The translations under genes and the position numbers were made by a program. A stretch of 64,000 nucleotides of DNA, from the NCBI RefSeq assembly GCF_003751605.1, contig NZ_RJVJ01000002.1, positions 1,677,001 to 1,741,000 of the forward strand, read 5' to 3'. Each line of letters begins with the position of its first letter. Within the stretch, counting starts at the first letter, position 1. Under the pieces are notes generated by a model, which saw only the letters and a list, made by a program, of their open reading frames with translations, had not been told where the DNA came from and made no database searches. This stretch comes from Kitasatospora cineracea. Its GTDB lineage: Bacteria; Actinomycetota; Actinomycetes; Streptomycetales; Streptomycetaceae. Shown here one piece after another: positions 42,622-51,414 of this stretch.

Positions 42622-43500
42622 TCAGAGCAGGACGCCCTCCGCGACGATCACCGCGGGGCCGGTCATCTCGATCCGGCCGTCCGGGAACTCCTCGATCAGC
42701 AGTCGACCGCCCGGCAGGTCGACCGTGTAGCGGACGGCCTCCCCGGTGACCGCCGGGTCGGCGCCGTCCCGCCGGATCGCCGCCACCGCGACGGCGCAGG
42801 CGCCGGTGCCGCAGGAGCGGGTCTCGCCGGAGCCGCGCTCGTGCACCCGCATCGCCACGTGCCGCTCGCCGCGGTCCACCACGAACTCCACGTTCACGCC
42901 CTGCGGGTACGCGCCCGCGGGGGCGGTCGCCGGGGCGTCGAGCAGGTTGCCCGCGTGCGCCAGGTCCTCGACGAAGGCGACGGCGTGCGGGTTGCCCATG
43001 TTGACGTTCAGCGCGGGCCAGCTGCGGCCGTCCACGGTGACGGTGATGCCGTCCGGGCCGGGCAGCACGGCGCGGCCCATGTCCACGGTGATCCCGCCCG
43101 GGGTGCCGTCCGCGGCGTCCGCGGCGATCCGCACCTTCTTCACCCCGCCGCGGGTGGCCACCGCCAGCTCGCCCGGCTTCGCGTGCCCGGCGTGCACCAG
43201 GTACCGGGCGAACACCCGCACCCCGTTGCCGCACATCTCGGCGATCGAGCCGTCCGCGTTGCGGTAGTCCATGAACCACTCGGCCTCGTCGGCCATCCCC
43301 GCCGCGGCCGGCTCGGCCGCCGAGCGGACCACCCGCAGCACGCCGTCCGCGCCGATCCCGGCCCGCCGGTCGCACAGCTCGGCGACGGTGGCCGCCGGCA
43401 GGTCGATCCGCCCGTCCGGGTCGGGGACGATCACGAAGTCGTTCTGGGTGCCGTGCCCCTTGAGGAAGGCCGTTCCGCTGATACCGCTGCGCTCGCTCAC
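42622..43500 (-). CDS. dapF: Diaminopimelate epimerase
   Basis: Converts LL- to meso-diaminopimelate for lysine and peptidoglycan synthesis. The 292-residue protein has the opening motif FLKGHGTQNDFVIV. The two catalytic cysteines lie in ADGSIAEMCGNGVRVFA (about residue 87) and GETRSCGTGACAVA (about residue 230). VNMGNPHAV is the usual middle motif. GTG at 43500 is the likely start; the ribosome binding site is weak. It follows miaA and a small membrane-protein gene on the same strand. Confidence 0.95.
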   Translation of the reverse strand: MSERSGISGTAFLKGHGTQNDFVIVPDPDGRIDLPAATVAELCDRRAGIGADGVLRVVRSAAEPAAAGMADEAEWFMDYRNADGSIAEMCGNGVRVFARYLVHAGHAKPGELAVATRGGVKKVRIAADAADGTPGGITVDMGRAVLPGPDGITVTVDGRSWPALNVNMGNPHAVAFVEDLAHAGNLLDAPATAPAGAYPQGVNVEFVVDRGERHVAMRVHERGSGETRSCGTGACAVAVAAIRRDGADPAVTGEAVRYTVDLPGGRLLIEEFPDGRIEMTGPAVIVAEGVLL

Positions 43501-43550
43501 ACCGCCGATGGTAACGAAGCCCGCCGGCCGCCCGGCCCGCGGTGCGGGGC

Positions 43551-44036
43551 CTAGCCGCGCAGGTGGACGACCCGCCAGAGGGCGAGCGCCACGGCCGCCG
43601 CCGCCAGCAGGGTGTACAGCACGATGGCCTTCCAGCCGGCCCGCTCGGTGCTGCCGCGGCGCGGCACGCCCGGCCACTTGTAGCCGGCCCGGCGGGCGGC
43701 CATCGCGCCCCAGCCGACCGAGGCCGCGGTGATCAGCAGGCCGAGCATCCCGATCATCGCGGTCGCGCCCTCGCTGCCGAAGGCCAGCGGGAAGGCGAAC
43801 ATCAGCGAGCCGAACATCACCGTCGCGGCGATCGGCAGGATCTGCCACCAGCGCAGCCGGCGGCGCGGCCGGATGTCCCGCTCGTGGACCACGCCCGGCG
43901 CGGCGGCCAGGTCGTCGATCGCGGGCAGCGCCACGGCGTAGGAGGTGGTGGGGACGGCGAGCTCGGGGAGGGTCTCGGACCCGTCGGAGACGTCGCCGAG
44001 CAGCTCATCGGTTTCGGGGCCGGTACCCGTTGACAC
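43551..44036 (-). CDS. Small membrane protein, unknown
   Basis: A 161-residue protein with three hydrophobic segments (WWQILPIAATVMFGSLMFAF, ATAMIGMLGLLITAASVGWG, AIVLYTLLAAAAVALALW) after a ~65-residue acidic cytoplasmic lead. GTG at 44036 has GGGGAGG seven bases upstream. A gene like this lies between dapF and miaA in related genomes as far as I recall, but no function is known to me. It is probably co-transcribed with dapF, whose start is 51 bases downstream. Confidence 0.75.
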   Translation of the reverse strand: MSTGTGPETDELLGDVSDGSETLPELAVPTTSYAVALPAIDDLAAAPGVVHERDIRPRRRLRWWQILPIAATVMFGSLMFAFPLAFGSEGATAMIGMLGLLITAASVGWGAMAARRAGYKWPGVPRRGSTERAGWKAIVLYTLLAAAAVALALWRVVHLRG

Positions 44037-44288
44037 GCGGCCTCCCCTGACGGCTCGACACGAGCTCCGGAGCTCGCGGGCGGTGAGGCCGGCCCGCGTG
44101 CCGGGCCTCGGTGCTACCGATGATGGCACGTACCAACACCCGGGCAGGGCGTCCCACGGGTCGATCGGGTGATCCGATGCCAGGACGTGATCCCGCCGTG
44201 ACCGCCGGTGCCTTCTGCACCTGCGTCTGCCGGTGCAGACGCCGCGAGCCTGGCCGGATCCCTCCGCCCGGCAGCCGAAACGCGCCGG

Positions 44289-45269
44289 TCAGCCCGCCGC
44301 GCCCGGCTCTTCCGGACGGTGGATCAGTTCCAGTGCCCGGCCCAGCAGCTCGACCGGATCGGCGCCCTCCGGCCGTTCCAGCCAGTGGATCCGCGGGTCC
44401 CGGCGGAACCAGGACTCCTGCCGCCGGGCGAACCGCCGGGTGGCCCGGACGGTCTCCGCCCGCGCCTCGTCCTCGGTGCACTCCCCGGCGAAGAACGCCA
44501 GCACCTGCTGGTAGCCGAGCGCACGGCTCGCGGTCAGCCCCTCGCGCAGCCCGGCCTTCTCCAACTCCCGCACCTCGTCCAGCAGCCCGGCCTCCCACAT
44601 CCGGTCCACCCGCAGCTCGATCCGCCGGTCCAGCTCCGGCCGCGGCACCTGGACGCCGATCTGCACCGCCGCGTACACCGCCCGCTGGGTCGGCAGGCTG
44701 GCCGTGAACGGCCGCCCGGTGATCTCGATGACCTCCAGCGCCCGGACGATCCGCCGCCCGTTGCTGGTCAGGATCGCCTCCGCCGCGGCCGGGTCCAGCT
44801 CCGCCAGCCGCCGGTGCAGGACACCGGGGCCGACCCGCTCCACCTCCTCCTCCAGCCGGGCCCGCACCGCCGGGTCGGTGCCCGGGAACTCCATCTCGTC
44901 GACCGCCGCCCGCACGTACAGGCCCGACCCGCCGACCAGCACCGGCACCTGCCCCGCCGCCAGCTGCCGGTCCATCTCGGCCCGCGCCAGTCGCTGGTAC
45001 TCGGCCACCGAGGCGGTCTCGGTCACCTCCCACACGTCCAGCAGGTGGTGCGGGACGCCGCCCCGCTCCGCCGCCGTCAGCTTGGCGGTGCCGATGTCCA
45101 TGCCCCGGTACAGCTGCATCGAGTCGGTGTTCACCACCTCCCCGCCCAGCTCGCGGGCGATCGCCACCGCCAGGTCGGACTTGCCGGCCGCCGTCGAACC
45201 GACCACCGAGACCACCCGGGGCAGCACGGCGGGACGCGCGGGAGAAGAGGAGGAAGAGGAACCGCTCAC
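44289..45269 (-). CDS. miaA: tRNA dimethylallyltransferase
   Basis: Adds the isopentenyl group to A37 of tRNAs that read UNN codons, the substrate later methylthiolated by MiaB. The 326-residue protein has the P-loop VVGSTAAGKSDLAVAIA, the TDSMQLYRGMDIGTAKL motif and HHLLDVWEVTE. VGGSGLYVRA and GRRIVRALEVIEITGRPF follow in family order. GTG at 45269 was preferred: a longer frame from 45320 has no ribosome binding site. The Ser-rich VSGSSSSSSPARP lead is not conserved, so the start is somewhat uncertain. The modification-pathway partner miaB is 1.3 kb upstream. Confidence 0.95.
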   Translation of the reverse strand: MSGSSSSSSPARPAVLPRVVSVVGSTAAGKSDLAVAIARELGGEVVNTDSMQLYRGMDIGTAKLTAAERGGVPHHLLDVWEVTETASVAEYQRLARAEMDRQLAAGQVPVLVGGSGLYVRAAVDEMEFPGTDPAVRARLEEEVERVGPGVLHRRLAELDPAAAEAILTSNGRRIVRALEVIEITGRPFTASLPTQRAVYAAVQIGVQVPRPELDRRIELRVDRMWEAGLLDEVRELEKAGLREGLTASRALGYQQVLAFFAGECTEDEARAETVRATRRFARRQESWFRRDPRIHWLERPEGADPVELLGRALELIHRPEEPGAAG

Positions 45270-45378
45270 CCCACCAGTCTCGCAAAAGCCGGGCACCTCC
45301 CGTGTCACCGCGTCGTTCACCGGGGAGGATCAGCTATGTCTGATCCGGAAATGACCTGAATTGCGAAGGATGGATGCC

Positions 45379-45600
45379 ATGGGCCTGATGGACAACCTCA
45401 AGGGCAAGGCCGAGGAACTCAAGGACAAGGCCAGCGAACTGGCCGGGAAGCACGGCGACAAGCTGGACGGCATGGTGGACAAGGCCGGCGAGGCCATCGA
45501 CAAGGCCACCAAGCACAAGTACAGCGACAAGATCGAGAAGGGCGCCTCGGCGACCAAGCACGCCCGCGACGACTTCGCCGCCAAGCCCAAGGACGACTGA
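45379..45600 (+). CDS. Small Lys/Ala-rich protein, MT0933-type 'antitoxin' family
   Basis: A 73-residue highly charged helical protein: MGLMDNLKGKAEELKDKASE, then HGDKLDGMVDKAGEAIDKAT and KYSDKIEKGA. This is the layout of the family named after mycobacterial MT0933/Rv0909 and often labelled antitoxin. No toxin gene adjoins it, so a toxin-antitoxin role is not supported here; a stress-linked helical protein is equally possible. ATG at 45379 has GAAGGATGG nine bases upstream; earlier in-frame starts at 45361 and 45370 are less likely. It is divergent from miaA. Confidence 0.8.
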   Translation: MGLMDNLKGKAEELKDKASELAGKHGDKLDGMVDKAGEAIDKATKHKYSDKIEKGASATKHARDDFAAKPKDD

Positions 45601-45622
45601 GCCCCCGGCCCGCCCGGCGCGC

Positions 45623-46315
45623 TCAGCGCCAGGAGGCCACCAGGTAGCCGACGCCGTACGGGGCGTCCTCGTAGCGCAGTTCACCGCCGAGCGCGGCGCC
45701 CTCCGCGGCACCCGCCAGCACCTGCCACGGGGCACGCCCCTCGGCCATCAGCTCCGCCGACAGCCCCGCGTCCAACCCGGCCAGCGCCGCCGCGTCCGCC
45801 CCCGCCAGCGCGAGCGCCACCGCCCGGTCGTGGCCCTCGGCCCGCTCGTCCAGGTAGCCGGGCGCCTTCACCGAACGCCGGGCACTGCCGTCACCGAGCA
45901 CCAACAGCCCCACCCGGTCCGCGAGTTCGGCCAACCCCCGGCCCAGCCCCAGCAGCCGCTCCGGCGCCGTGTCCGGCCGCACCGCGACCGCGTGCGCCGG
46001 CACCCGCACGCCCGCCTCCTCCAACAGCCACGCCCCCACCGTCAACGCGGGCGACAACTCCGGCCCCGCCACCCCGCCCGACGGCAACCGCACCGCCTTC
46101 GCCACCCCGTACCGACGGAACGACCCCGCCCCGCCCTCCGTCCACACCCCGGCCCGCTCCCCGGTCCCGACCACCACCACCAGATCGACCCCGGCCAGCT
46201 CCCCCACCGCCGCCAGACACGCCTCCCGCAACCCCGCCACCTCACCGGCGGCCCCCACCGCCACCTCCGGCACGAGCAACGGCGGACACGGGCACACAGC
46301 AGCGGCAACAAGCAT
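45623..46315 (-). CDS. Class III extradiol dioxygenase-like protein
   Basis: A 230-residue protein of the LigB/MEMO-like fold by appearance: LVAAAVCPCPPLLVPEVAVG, then VDLVVVVGTGERAG, then LLVLGDGSARRSVKAPGYLD. Members between miaA and miaB in actinomycetes carry this label. The metal-binding His residues of true dioxygenases are not evident: the CPCPP position would normally hold a His-Pro. So activity is doubtful. ATG at 46315 was chosen over a GTG three codons earlier. It converges on the small antitoxin-like gene, with 22 bases between stops. Confidence 0.7.
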   Translation of the reverse strand: MLVAAAVCPCPPLLVPEVAVGAAGEVAGLREACLAAVGELAGVDLVVVVGTGERAGVWTEGGAGSFRRYGVAKAVRLPSGGVAGPELSPALTVGAWLLEEAGVRVPAHAVAVRPDTAPERLLGLGRGLAELADRVGLLVLGDGSARRSVKAPGYLDERAEGHDRAVALALAGADAAALAGLDAGLSAELMAEGRAPWQVLAGAAEGAALGGELRYEDAPYGVGYLVASWR

Positions 46316-46386
46316 GCCGATCACTCTACGCGGAGCCCCCGACCCGACCCCAGGGACGCAGTGACAACTGCTGCAGGCTCACCCGA

Positions 46387-46527
46387 GCGAAAGCAGGGGC
46401 GCGGGGAACTGCGCGGCCAACCGAGCACCCACAGCCAGATCGCCTCGCAGGACAGTGTGTTGCACTATCCCGCGAACTCGCTGACGTGCTCCTCCGCTGC
46501 GCGCAGCTCCCGCGCCCCTGCTTCCGC
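46387..46527. repeat. Long imperfect inverted repeat downstream of miaB
   Basis: The left arm (46387-46415, containing AAGCAGGGGCGCGGG) pairs with the right arm (46500-46527) with only two or three differences, enclosing about 85 bases. GAGCAC/GTGCTC pairs further inside. The GGGGCGCGGGGAACTGCGCG element in the left arm also appears, in variant form, twice at 56944-57053. Its right arm ends 14 bases before the miaB stop codon. It could act as the miaB terminator or be a small dispersed repeat. Confidence 0.65.
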
Positions 46528-46540
46528 GCGTGCGCCCGTC

Positions 46541-48034
46541 TCAGCAGCCGCAGCCGTCCCCGCCCGACGCCACGGCCTCCGTCCGCACCGGAGCCCCGAT
46601 CGTCGGCAGCCCCAGCATCACGCCCGCGGGCTTCGCCGCCGGCGCCGCCTGCCGCTTCTCCCACGCGTCGCCCGCCCGGGTGCGGCGCACGCCGAGCGCG
46701 GGGCCCTCCGCGAGGAGGTGGTGCGGGGCGGCGTAGGTGATCTCGACGGTGACCACGTCGCCGGGGCGGACGCCGCTCTCCGGCCGCGAGAAGTGCACCA
46801 GCCGGTTGTCGGGGGCGCGCCCGGAGAGCCGGTCGGTGCGGTCGTCCTTCTTGCCCTCGCCCTCGGCGACCAGGATCTCCAGCTTGCGGCCGACCTGCTT
46901 CTTGTTCTCCTCCCAGGAGATCTCCTCCTGGAGGGCGATCAGCCGGTCGTAGCGCTCCTGCACCACGGCCTTGGGCACCTGGTCGGCCATCTCGGCGGCC
47001 GGCGTCCCCGGGCGCTTGGAGTACTGGAAGGTGAAGGCGTTGGCGAACCGGGCCTCGCGGACCACGTGCAGGGTCTGCTCGAAGTCCTCGTCGGTCTCGC
47101 CGGGGAAGCCGACGATGATGTCGGTGGAGATCGCGGCGTCCGGCATCGCGGCCCGCACCTTCTCGATGATGCCGAGGAACCGCTCCTGCCGGTAGGAGCG
47201 CCGCATGGCGCGCAGCACGGTGTCGGAGCCGGACTGCAGCGGCATGTGCAGCTGGTGCATCACGTTGGGGGTCTCGGCCATCGCGGCGATCACGTCGTCG
47301 GTGAAGTCCTTCGGGTGCGGCGAGGTGAAGCGGACCCGCTCCAGTCCCTCGATCTCCCCGCACGCCCGCAGCAGCTTGGAGAACGCCTGCCGGTCGCCCA
47401 GGTCGGAGCCGTACGCGTTGACGTTCTGCCCGAGCAGGGTGACCTCGACGACGCCCTCGGCGACCAGTGCCTCGACCTCGGCGAGGATGTCGCCGGGGCG
47501 GCGGTCCTCCTCCTTGCCGCGCAGGGCGGGGACGATGCAGAAGGTGCAGGTGTTGTTGCAGCCGACCGAGATGGCGACCCAGGCCGCGTACGCGGACTCG
47601 CGCCGGGTGGGCAGGGTGGAGGGGAAGGTCTCCAGCGACTCGAGGATCTCGACCTGGGCCTTGCGCTCGACGGCGGCGCGCTCGAGCAGCGCGGGCAGGT
47701 GGCCGATGTTGTGGGTGCCGAAGACGACGTCGACCCAGGGGGCCTTGCGGACGATGGTCTCGCGGTCCTTCTGGGCGAGGCAGCCGCCGACGGCGATCTG
47801 CATGCCGCGGTTGGCCTGCTTGGCGGGGGCGAGCCGGCCGAGGTTGCCGTACAGCTTGTTGTCGGCGTTCTCGCGGACCGCGCAGGTGTTGAAGACCACC
47901 AGGTCGGGATCGCCGTCGCCGGCGGCCTTGGCGTAGCCGGCCTCCTCCAGCAGCCCGGACAGGCGCTCGGAGTCGTGGACGTTCATCTGGCAGCCGTACG
48001 TGACGACCTTGTAAGTTCGCAAGCTCTCCTCCAT
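46541..48034 (-). CDS. miaB: tRNA-2-methylthio-N6-dimethylallyladenosine synthase
   Basis: Radical-SAM methylthiotransferase that completes ms2i6A37 in tRNA. The 497-residue protein has the N-terminal cluster domain (YGCQMNVHDSERL, then NTCAVRENAD, then GGCLAQKD). The radical-SAM motif CNNTCTFCIVP is near residue 155, and VTLLGQNVNAYG and SGSDTVLRAMRRSY follow. A TRAM domain (KLEILVAEGEG, then GDVVTVEITYAAPHHLLAE) is followed by a ~45-residue tail ending GGDGCGC. ATG at 48034. It belongs with miaA in one pathway. Confidence 0.96.
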   Translation of the reverse strand: MEESLRTYKVVTYGCQMNVHDSERLSGLLEEAGYAKAAGDGDPDLVVFNTCAVRENADNKLYGNLGRLAPAKQANRGMQIAVGGCLAQKDRETIVRKAPWVDVVFGTHNIGHLPALLERAAVERKAQVEILESLETFPSTLPTRRESAYAAWVAISVGCNNTCTFCIVPALRGKEEDRRPGDILAEVEALVAEGVVEVTLLGQNVNAYGSDLGDRQAFSKLLRACGEIEGLERVRFTSPHPKDFTDDVIAAMAETPNVMHQLHMPLQSGSDTVLRAMRRSYRQERFLGIIEKVRAAMPDAAISTDIIVGFPGETDEDFEQTLHVVREARFANAFTFQYSKRPGTPAAEMADQVPKAVVQERYDRLIALQEEISWEENKKQVGRKLEILVAEGEGKKDDRTDRLSGRAPDNRLVHFSRPESGVRPGDVVTVEITYAAPHHLLAEGPALGVRRTRAGDAWEKRQAAPAAKPAGVMLGLPTIGAPVRTEAVASGGDGCGC

Positions 48035-48107
48035 ACCCACAGAGCCAAGGGTACGGGCAGCGGGAAGGGCCTCCCGCCGGGCGGTGGGGGCTGGCAGTAT
48101 CCACGGC

Positions 48108-49145
48108 ATGGCTGCTGCGAACCTCCTCTCCCGCCCCGCCGCCGGGCTGCGCTCCGCGGCGCGTTCCGTCCTGCGCGGCCGGCTGCTGCGGATCGTCGTG
48201 GTGCTGCTGCTGGTGGCGGGGGGCGTGGGCGGCTGGTGGGTGTCCTCGGCCCGGTCCTCGTCGGGCCCGCACGGGCGGGTGGCGTTCGCCACCGGGGTGG
48301 ACGGCGGGGTGTACGACCGGTACGGGGTGCTGCTGCAGCAGTACCTGGGCGACCACATGCCGGGGCTGAAGGTCCAGCTGGACAACTCCGAGGGCTCGCT
48401 GGACAACCTGGAGCGGCTGGTCTCGGGCCGGGACGACTTCGCGGTGGCCACGGCGGACGCGGTGGCGACCTTCGACAACCCGGGGAAGCCGAAGCTGCGG
48501 GCGATCGCCCGGCTGTACGACGACTACATGCAGCTGGTGGTGCCGGCCGGCTCGCCGGTGCACTCGGTGGCGGACCTGCGCGGGCTGCGGGTCGGCGTGG
48601 GGCAGGCCAAGTCGGGGGTGAACCTGGTGACCCGGCGGCTGCTGGAGGCGGCCGGCCTGGACCCGGACAAGGACGTGCGGCCGGCACCGGTCAGCGTCGT
48701 CCAGGCGGCGGACGGGCTGCAGCGCAAGGAGCTGGACGCGTTCTTCTGGTCGGGCGGCCTGCCGACCACGGCGCTGTCCAACCTGTCGGAGCGCGTCCCG
48801 ATCCGGATCGTGCCGATGGGCGACCTGTCCGACCCGCTGCACCGGCTGGCCGGGCCGGGGATGGACGCGTACCGGGCGGCGACCATCCCGGCGGACGCCT
48901 ACCCGAGCGTGGAGCCGGAGCGGACGCCGGTGCCGACGGTGGCGGTGCCGAACCTGCTGGTGACCCGGGCCGACGTGGACCCGGCGCTGGTGGAGGCGCT
49001 GACCCGGGCGGTGATCGACAGCCGGGACGACATCGGCCGCCAGGTGCACGCCGCCCAGCTGGTGGACCTGCGCACCGCCGTGTACACCGACCCGCTGCCG
49101 CTGCACGACGGCGCCAAGCGCTACTACCTGTCCGTCAAGCCCTGA
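48108..49145 (+). CDS. TAXI-family TRAP solute-binding protein
   Basis: A 345-residue membrane-anchored protein with a single N-terminal hydrophobic segment (LLRIVVVLLLVAGGVGGWWV). A periplasmic-binding fold of the TAXI group follows: ATGVDGGVYDRYGVLLQQYL, then LDNLERLVSGRDDFAVATAD, then LRGLRVGVGQAKSGVNLVTR. No TRAP permease gene is nearby. Proteins of this type are thought to bind small acids such as glutamate or 2-oxoglutarate, and here the gene converges on a sensor-kinase gene next to a glutamate importer, so a sensing role is conceivable. Start at 48108 (MAAANLLSRP); an earlier codon at 48084 is possible. Confidence 0.85.
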   Translation: MAAANLLSRPAAGLRSAARSVLRGRLLRIVVVLLLVAGGVGGWWVSSARSSSGPHGRVAFATGVDGGVYDRYGVLLQQYLGDHMPGLKVQLDNSEGSLDNLERLVSGRDDFAVATADAVATFDNPGKPKLRAIARLYDDYMQLVVPAGSPVHSVADLRGLRVGVGQAKSGVNLVTRRLLEAAGLDPDKDVRPAPVSVVQAADGLQRKELDAFFWSGGLPTTALSNLSERVPIRIVPMGDLSDPLHRLAGPGMDAYRAATIPADAYPSVEPERTPVPTVAVPNLLVTRADVDPALVEALTRAVIDSRDDIGRQVHAAQLVDLRTAVYTDPLPLHDGAKRYYLSVKP

Positions 49146-49189
49146 GCCTTACGCCCTGAGCCTTACGCCCCGAGCCCCGAGCCCCGAGC
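49141..49189. repeat. Tandem repeats over the stop codon of the TAXI gene
   Basis: Two exact copies of CCTGAGCCTTACGC (49141-49168) are followed by three exact copies of CCCGAGC (49169-49189). The TAXI stop codon TGA lies in the first unit. This is a recent slippage product between convergent genes. Confidence 0.8.
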
Positions 49190-49215
49190 GCCGGGTCCCG
49201 GGCCCCGGGCCGGCT

Positions 49216-50646
49216 TCAGCGCCGCCCCCGGCGCCGGGGCACGCTGAGCCGCACGGTCAGGCCGTTCGGCTCGGCGGGCGCGAAGTCCAGGCCGCCGCCG
49301 CCGGCCAGCAGCAGGGTGCGGGCGATGGACAGGCCGAGGCCGGAGCCGTCGATGTTCTGGTGCCGGGAGGAGCGCCAGAACCGGTCGCCGACCCGGGCCA
49401 GCTCCTCCTCGGTGAGGCCCGGTCCGGCGTCGGTGACGGTGGCGGTGACCTCGTCCTTGCCGATCAGCAGGCCGACCCGGACCTCGCCGCCGGCCGGGGT
49501 GAACTTCAGCGCGTTGTCCAGGACGGCGTCCAGCGCGCTGCCGAAGCCGATCGGGTCGGCCCAGGCGTGCGCCATCGGCGGGCCCTCCCAGTGCAGGGCG
49601 ACGCCGCGCTGCCCGGCGAGCGGGCGCCAGGCGTCGGCCCGGGTGCGGACCAGGTCGACCAGGTCGACCGGTTCGGGCTCGGGCCGGGAGCCCTCGGCGG
49701 TGGCCAGGCCCAGCAGGTCGTCCAGCACCCGGGCCAGCCGGGCGCCCTCCTCGCGGACCGCGACGAGCTCCTCCTCGTGGCCCTCGGGCAGGTCGAGGCC
49801 GATCAGCTCGACCCGGAGCAGCAGCGCGGCCAGCGGGTTGCGCAGCTGGTGCGAGGCGTCGGCGACGAACGCCCGCTGCTGGTCGATGGCGAGCACCACG
49901 TGGTCCGCCATGTCGTTGAACGAGCGGGCCAGCCGCCGCAGTTCGGGCGGCCCGCCGCTGGGGGCGACCCGGGCGCCGAGCCGGCCGGTGGCGATGTCGT
50001 GGGTGGCCCGGTCCAGGGTGCGGACGGGGCGCAGCACCCAGCCGGTGAGCCGGACGGCGAGCAGGATGGCGACGATCATGGCGAGCGCCTCGCCGCCGGC
50101 CAGCACCATCCAGCGGTGCAGGATCCGCGAGCGCAGGCCGCCGGTGGGCGATTCGGTGAGCACCACGGCGATCACGTCGCCGTCGCGGACCACCGGCAGG
50201 GCGACGGCCAGGGTGCGGTCGGGGGTCCACGGCCAGACCTGCGGCGGGTTGTGGCTGCGGCGGCCGGCCAGCGCCTCGTGGTACGCCTGCTGGCCGGGGC
50301 CGGCGGCGGGGGGCCGCCAGCCGGTCGGGGAGACCGCGATGGCGCTGCCGTCGCGCTGGAACAGGCCGATCCGGGCGCCGTACAGCTCGTGGTAGCGCTC
50401 GGCCTCGGTGGTGAGGGCGTGCAGCCGGCCGATGTCGCCGGGGCCGGGTTCGGGGTCGCCCTTGACGGCGGTGGTGAGGCGGCCCTGGGTGGGCAGGTCC
50501 TGGGCGAAGCGGGCGGCGTCGTCGATCCGGTCGACGACCACCTTCGACTGCTCGGAGGCGGCGATCAGGTAGGCCAGGGGCACCCCGAGCGCGGCCAGCA
50601 CGCAGGCCATCAGGGCGATCAGGATGCCGAGCAGGCGGTTGCGCAC
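49216..50646 (-). CDS. gluK: Sensor histidine kinase (GluK-like)
   Basis: A 476-residue membrane kinase. TM1 is LLGILIALMACVLAALGVPL, an extracytoplasmic sensor domain covers about 35-170, and TM2 is GGEALAMIVAILLAVRLTGW. A HAMP linker follows, then the H box FVADASHQLRNPLAAL with His266. The ATPase shows N box DNALKFTP, DAGPGL and GSGLGLSIA. It lies six bases after the response-regulator gene and shares the intergenic region of gluA. In S. coelicolor the pair at this position is GluR-GluK, described as controlling glutamate uptake. The symbol rests on that synteny, not on direct proof of the ligand. Confidence 0.8.
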   Translation of the reverse strand: MRNRLLGILIALMACVLAALGVPLAYLIAASEQSKVVVDRIDDAARFAQDLPTQGRLTTAVKGDPEPGPGDIGRLHALTTEAERYHELYGARIGLFQRDGSAIAVSPTGWRPPAAGPGQQAYHEALAGRRSHNPPQVWPWTPDRTLAVALPVVRDGDVIAVVLTESPTGGLRSRILHRWMVLAGGEALAMIVAILLAVRLTGWVLRPVRTLDRATHDIATGRLGARVAPSGGPPELRRLARSFNDMADHVVLAIDQQRAFVADASHQLRNPLAALLLRVELIGLDLPEGHEEELVAVREEGARLARVLDDLLGLATAEGSRPEPEPVDLVDLVRTRADAWRPLAGQRGVALHWEGPPMAHAWADPIGFGSALDAVLDNALKFTPAGGEVRVGLLIGKDEVTATVTDAGPGLTEEELARVGDRFWRSSRHQNIDGSGLGLSIARTLLLAGGGGLDFAPAEPNGLTVRLSVPRRRGRR

Positions 50647-50652
50647 GTGCGG

Positions 50653-51414
50653 TCAGCGCTCCGCCGGGCCGTCGCCGGGGGCGGTGCCGGGGCCGCCGTC
50701 GGGCTGGTCCGGCTGGTCCGGCTGGTCGGGGATCAGCCGGTAGCCGACGCCGCGGACGGCCTCGACCAGGCCGGGCAGGCCGAGCTTGGTGCGCAGCGAG
50801 CCGATGTGCACCTCCAGGGTGCGGCCGTTGCCCTCCCAGCCGGAGCGCCAGACCTCGCTGAAGATCTGTTCCCGGCGGTAGACCACGCCGGGGCTCTGGG
50901 CGAGCAGCGCCAGCAGGTCGAACTCCTTGCGGGTGAGCGGGACGTCGCGGCCCTCGACCGAGACCCGGCGGCGCTCGCGGTCGATCTCGACGCCGCGGGA
51001 GGCCAGCGGCCCGGACGGCTCGGGGCCGCTCTCCTCGGCGCTGCGGGGGGTGCCGCGGCGGGCCACGGCGTGGATCCGGGCCAGCAGTTCGCCCATGTCG
51101 TAGGGCTTGACCACGTAGTCGTCGGCGCCCAGGTTGAGGCCGTGGATCCGGGAGCGGATGTCGGCCCGCGCGGTCACCATGATGACCGGGACGCCGCTGC
51201 CGGCCCGGATCCGGCTGCACACCTCGAAGCCGTCCCGGTCGGGCAGGCCGAGGTCGAGCAGCACCACCCGGTAGGGGTCGCTGCCGTCCGGGACGAGCGC
51301 GTCCAGCGCCTCGTGGCCGCTGCGGGCGTGCCGGACCTGGAAGCCGTGCCGGCCGAGCACCGCGACCAGGGCGGCGGCCACGCGGTCGTCGTCCTCGACC
51401 AGGAGCAGGCGCAT
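50653..51414 (-). CDS. gluR: OmpR-family response regulator (GluR-like)
   Basis: A 253-residue regulator. The receiver domain runs from MRLLLVEDDDRVAAALV through the phosphoacceptor Asp in VVLLDLGLPDRDG to the Lys in YVVKPYDMGEL. The OmpR winged helix (PLTRKEFDLLALLAQ, then TLEVHIGSLRTKLG, then VRGVGYRL) fills residues ~150-230. The tail contains PDQPDQPDQPDG, encoded by a short tandem repeat. ATG at 51414 has GGAAGGGGAA upstream. It is transcribed away from gluA, whose promoter region holds spaced TACCC repeats that are candidate binding sites. Confidence 0.85.
   Translation of the reverse strand: MRLLLVEDDDRVAAALVAVLGRHGFQVRHARSGHEALDALVPDGSDPYRVVLLDLGLPDRDGFEVCSRIRAGSGVPVIMVTARADIRSRIHGLNLGADDYVVKPYDMGELLARIHAVARRGTPRSAEESGPEPSGPLASRGVEIDRERRRVSVEGRDVPLTRKEFDLLALLAQSPGVVYRREQIFSEVWRSGWEGNGRTLEVHIGSLRTKLGLPGLVEAVRGVGYRLIPDQPDQPDQPDGGPGTAPGDGPAER

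Noticed and set aside
45379..45600. Toxin-antitoxin system
   Set aside because: Only the small 'antitoxin' family protein is present; neither neighbour resembles a toxin.
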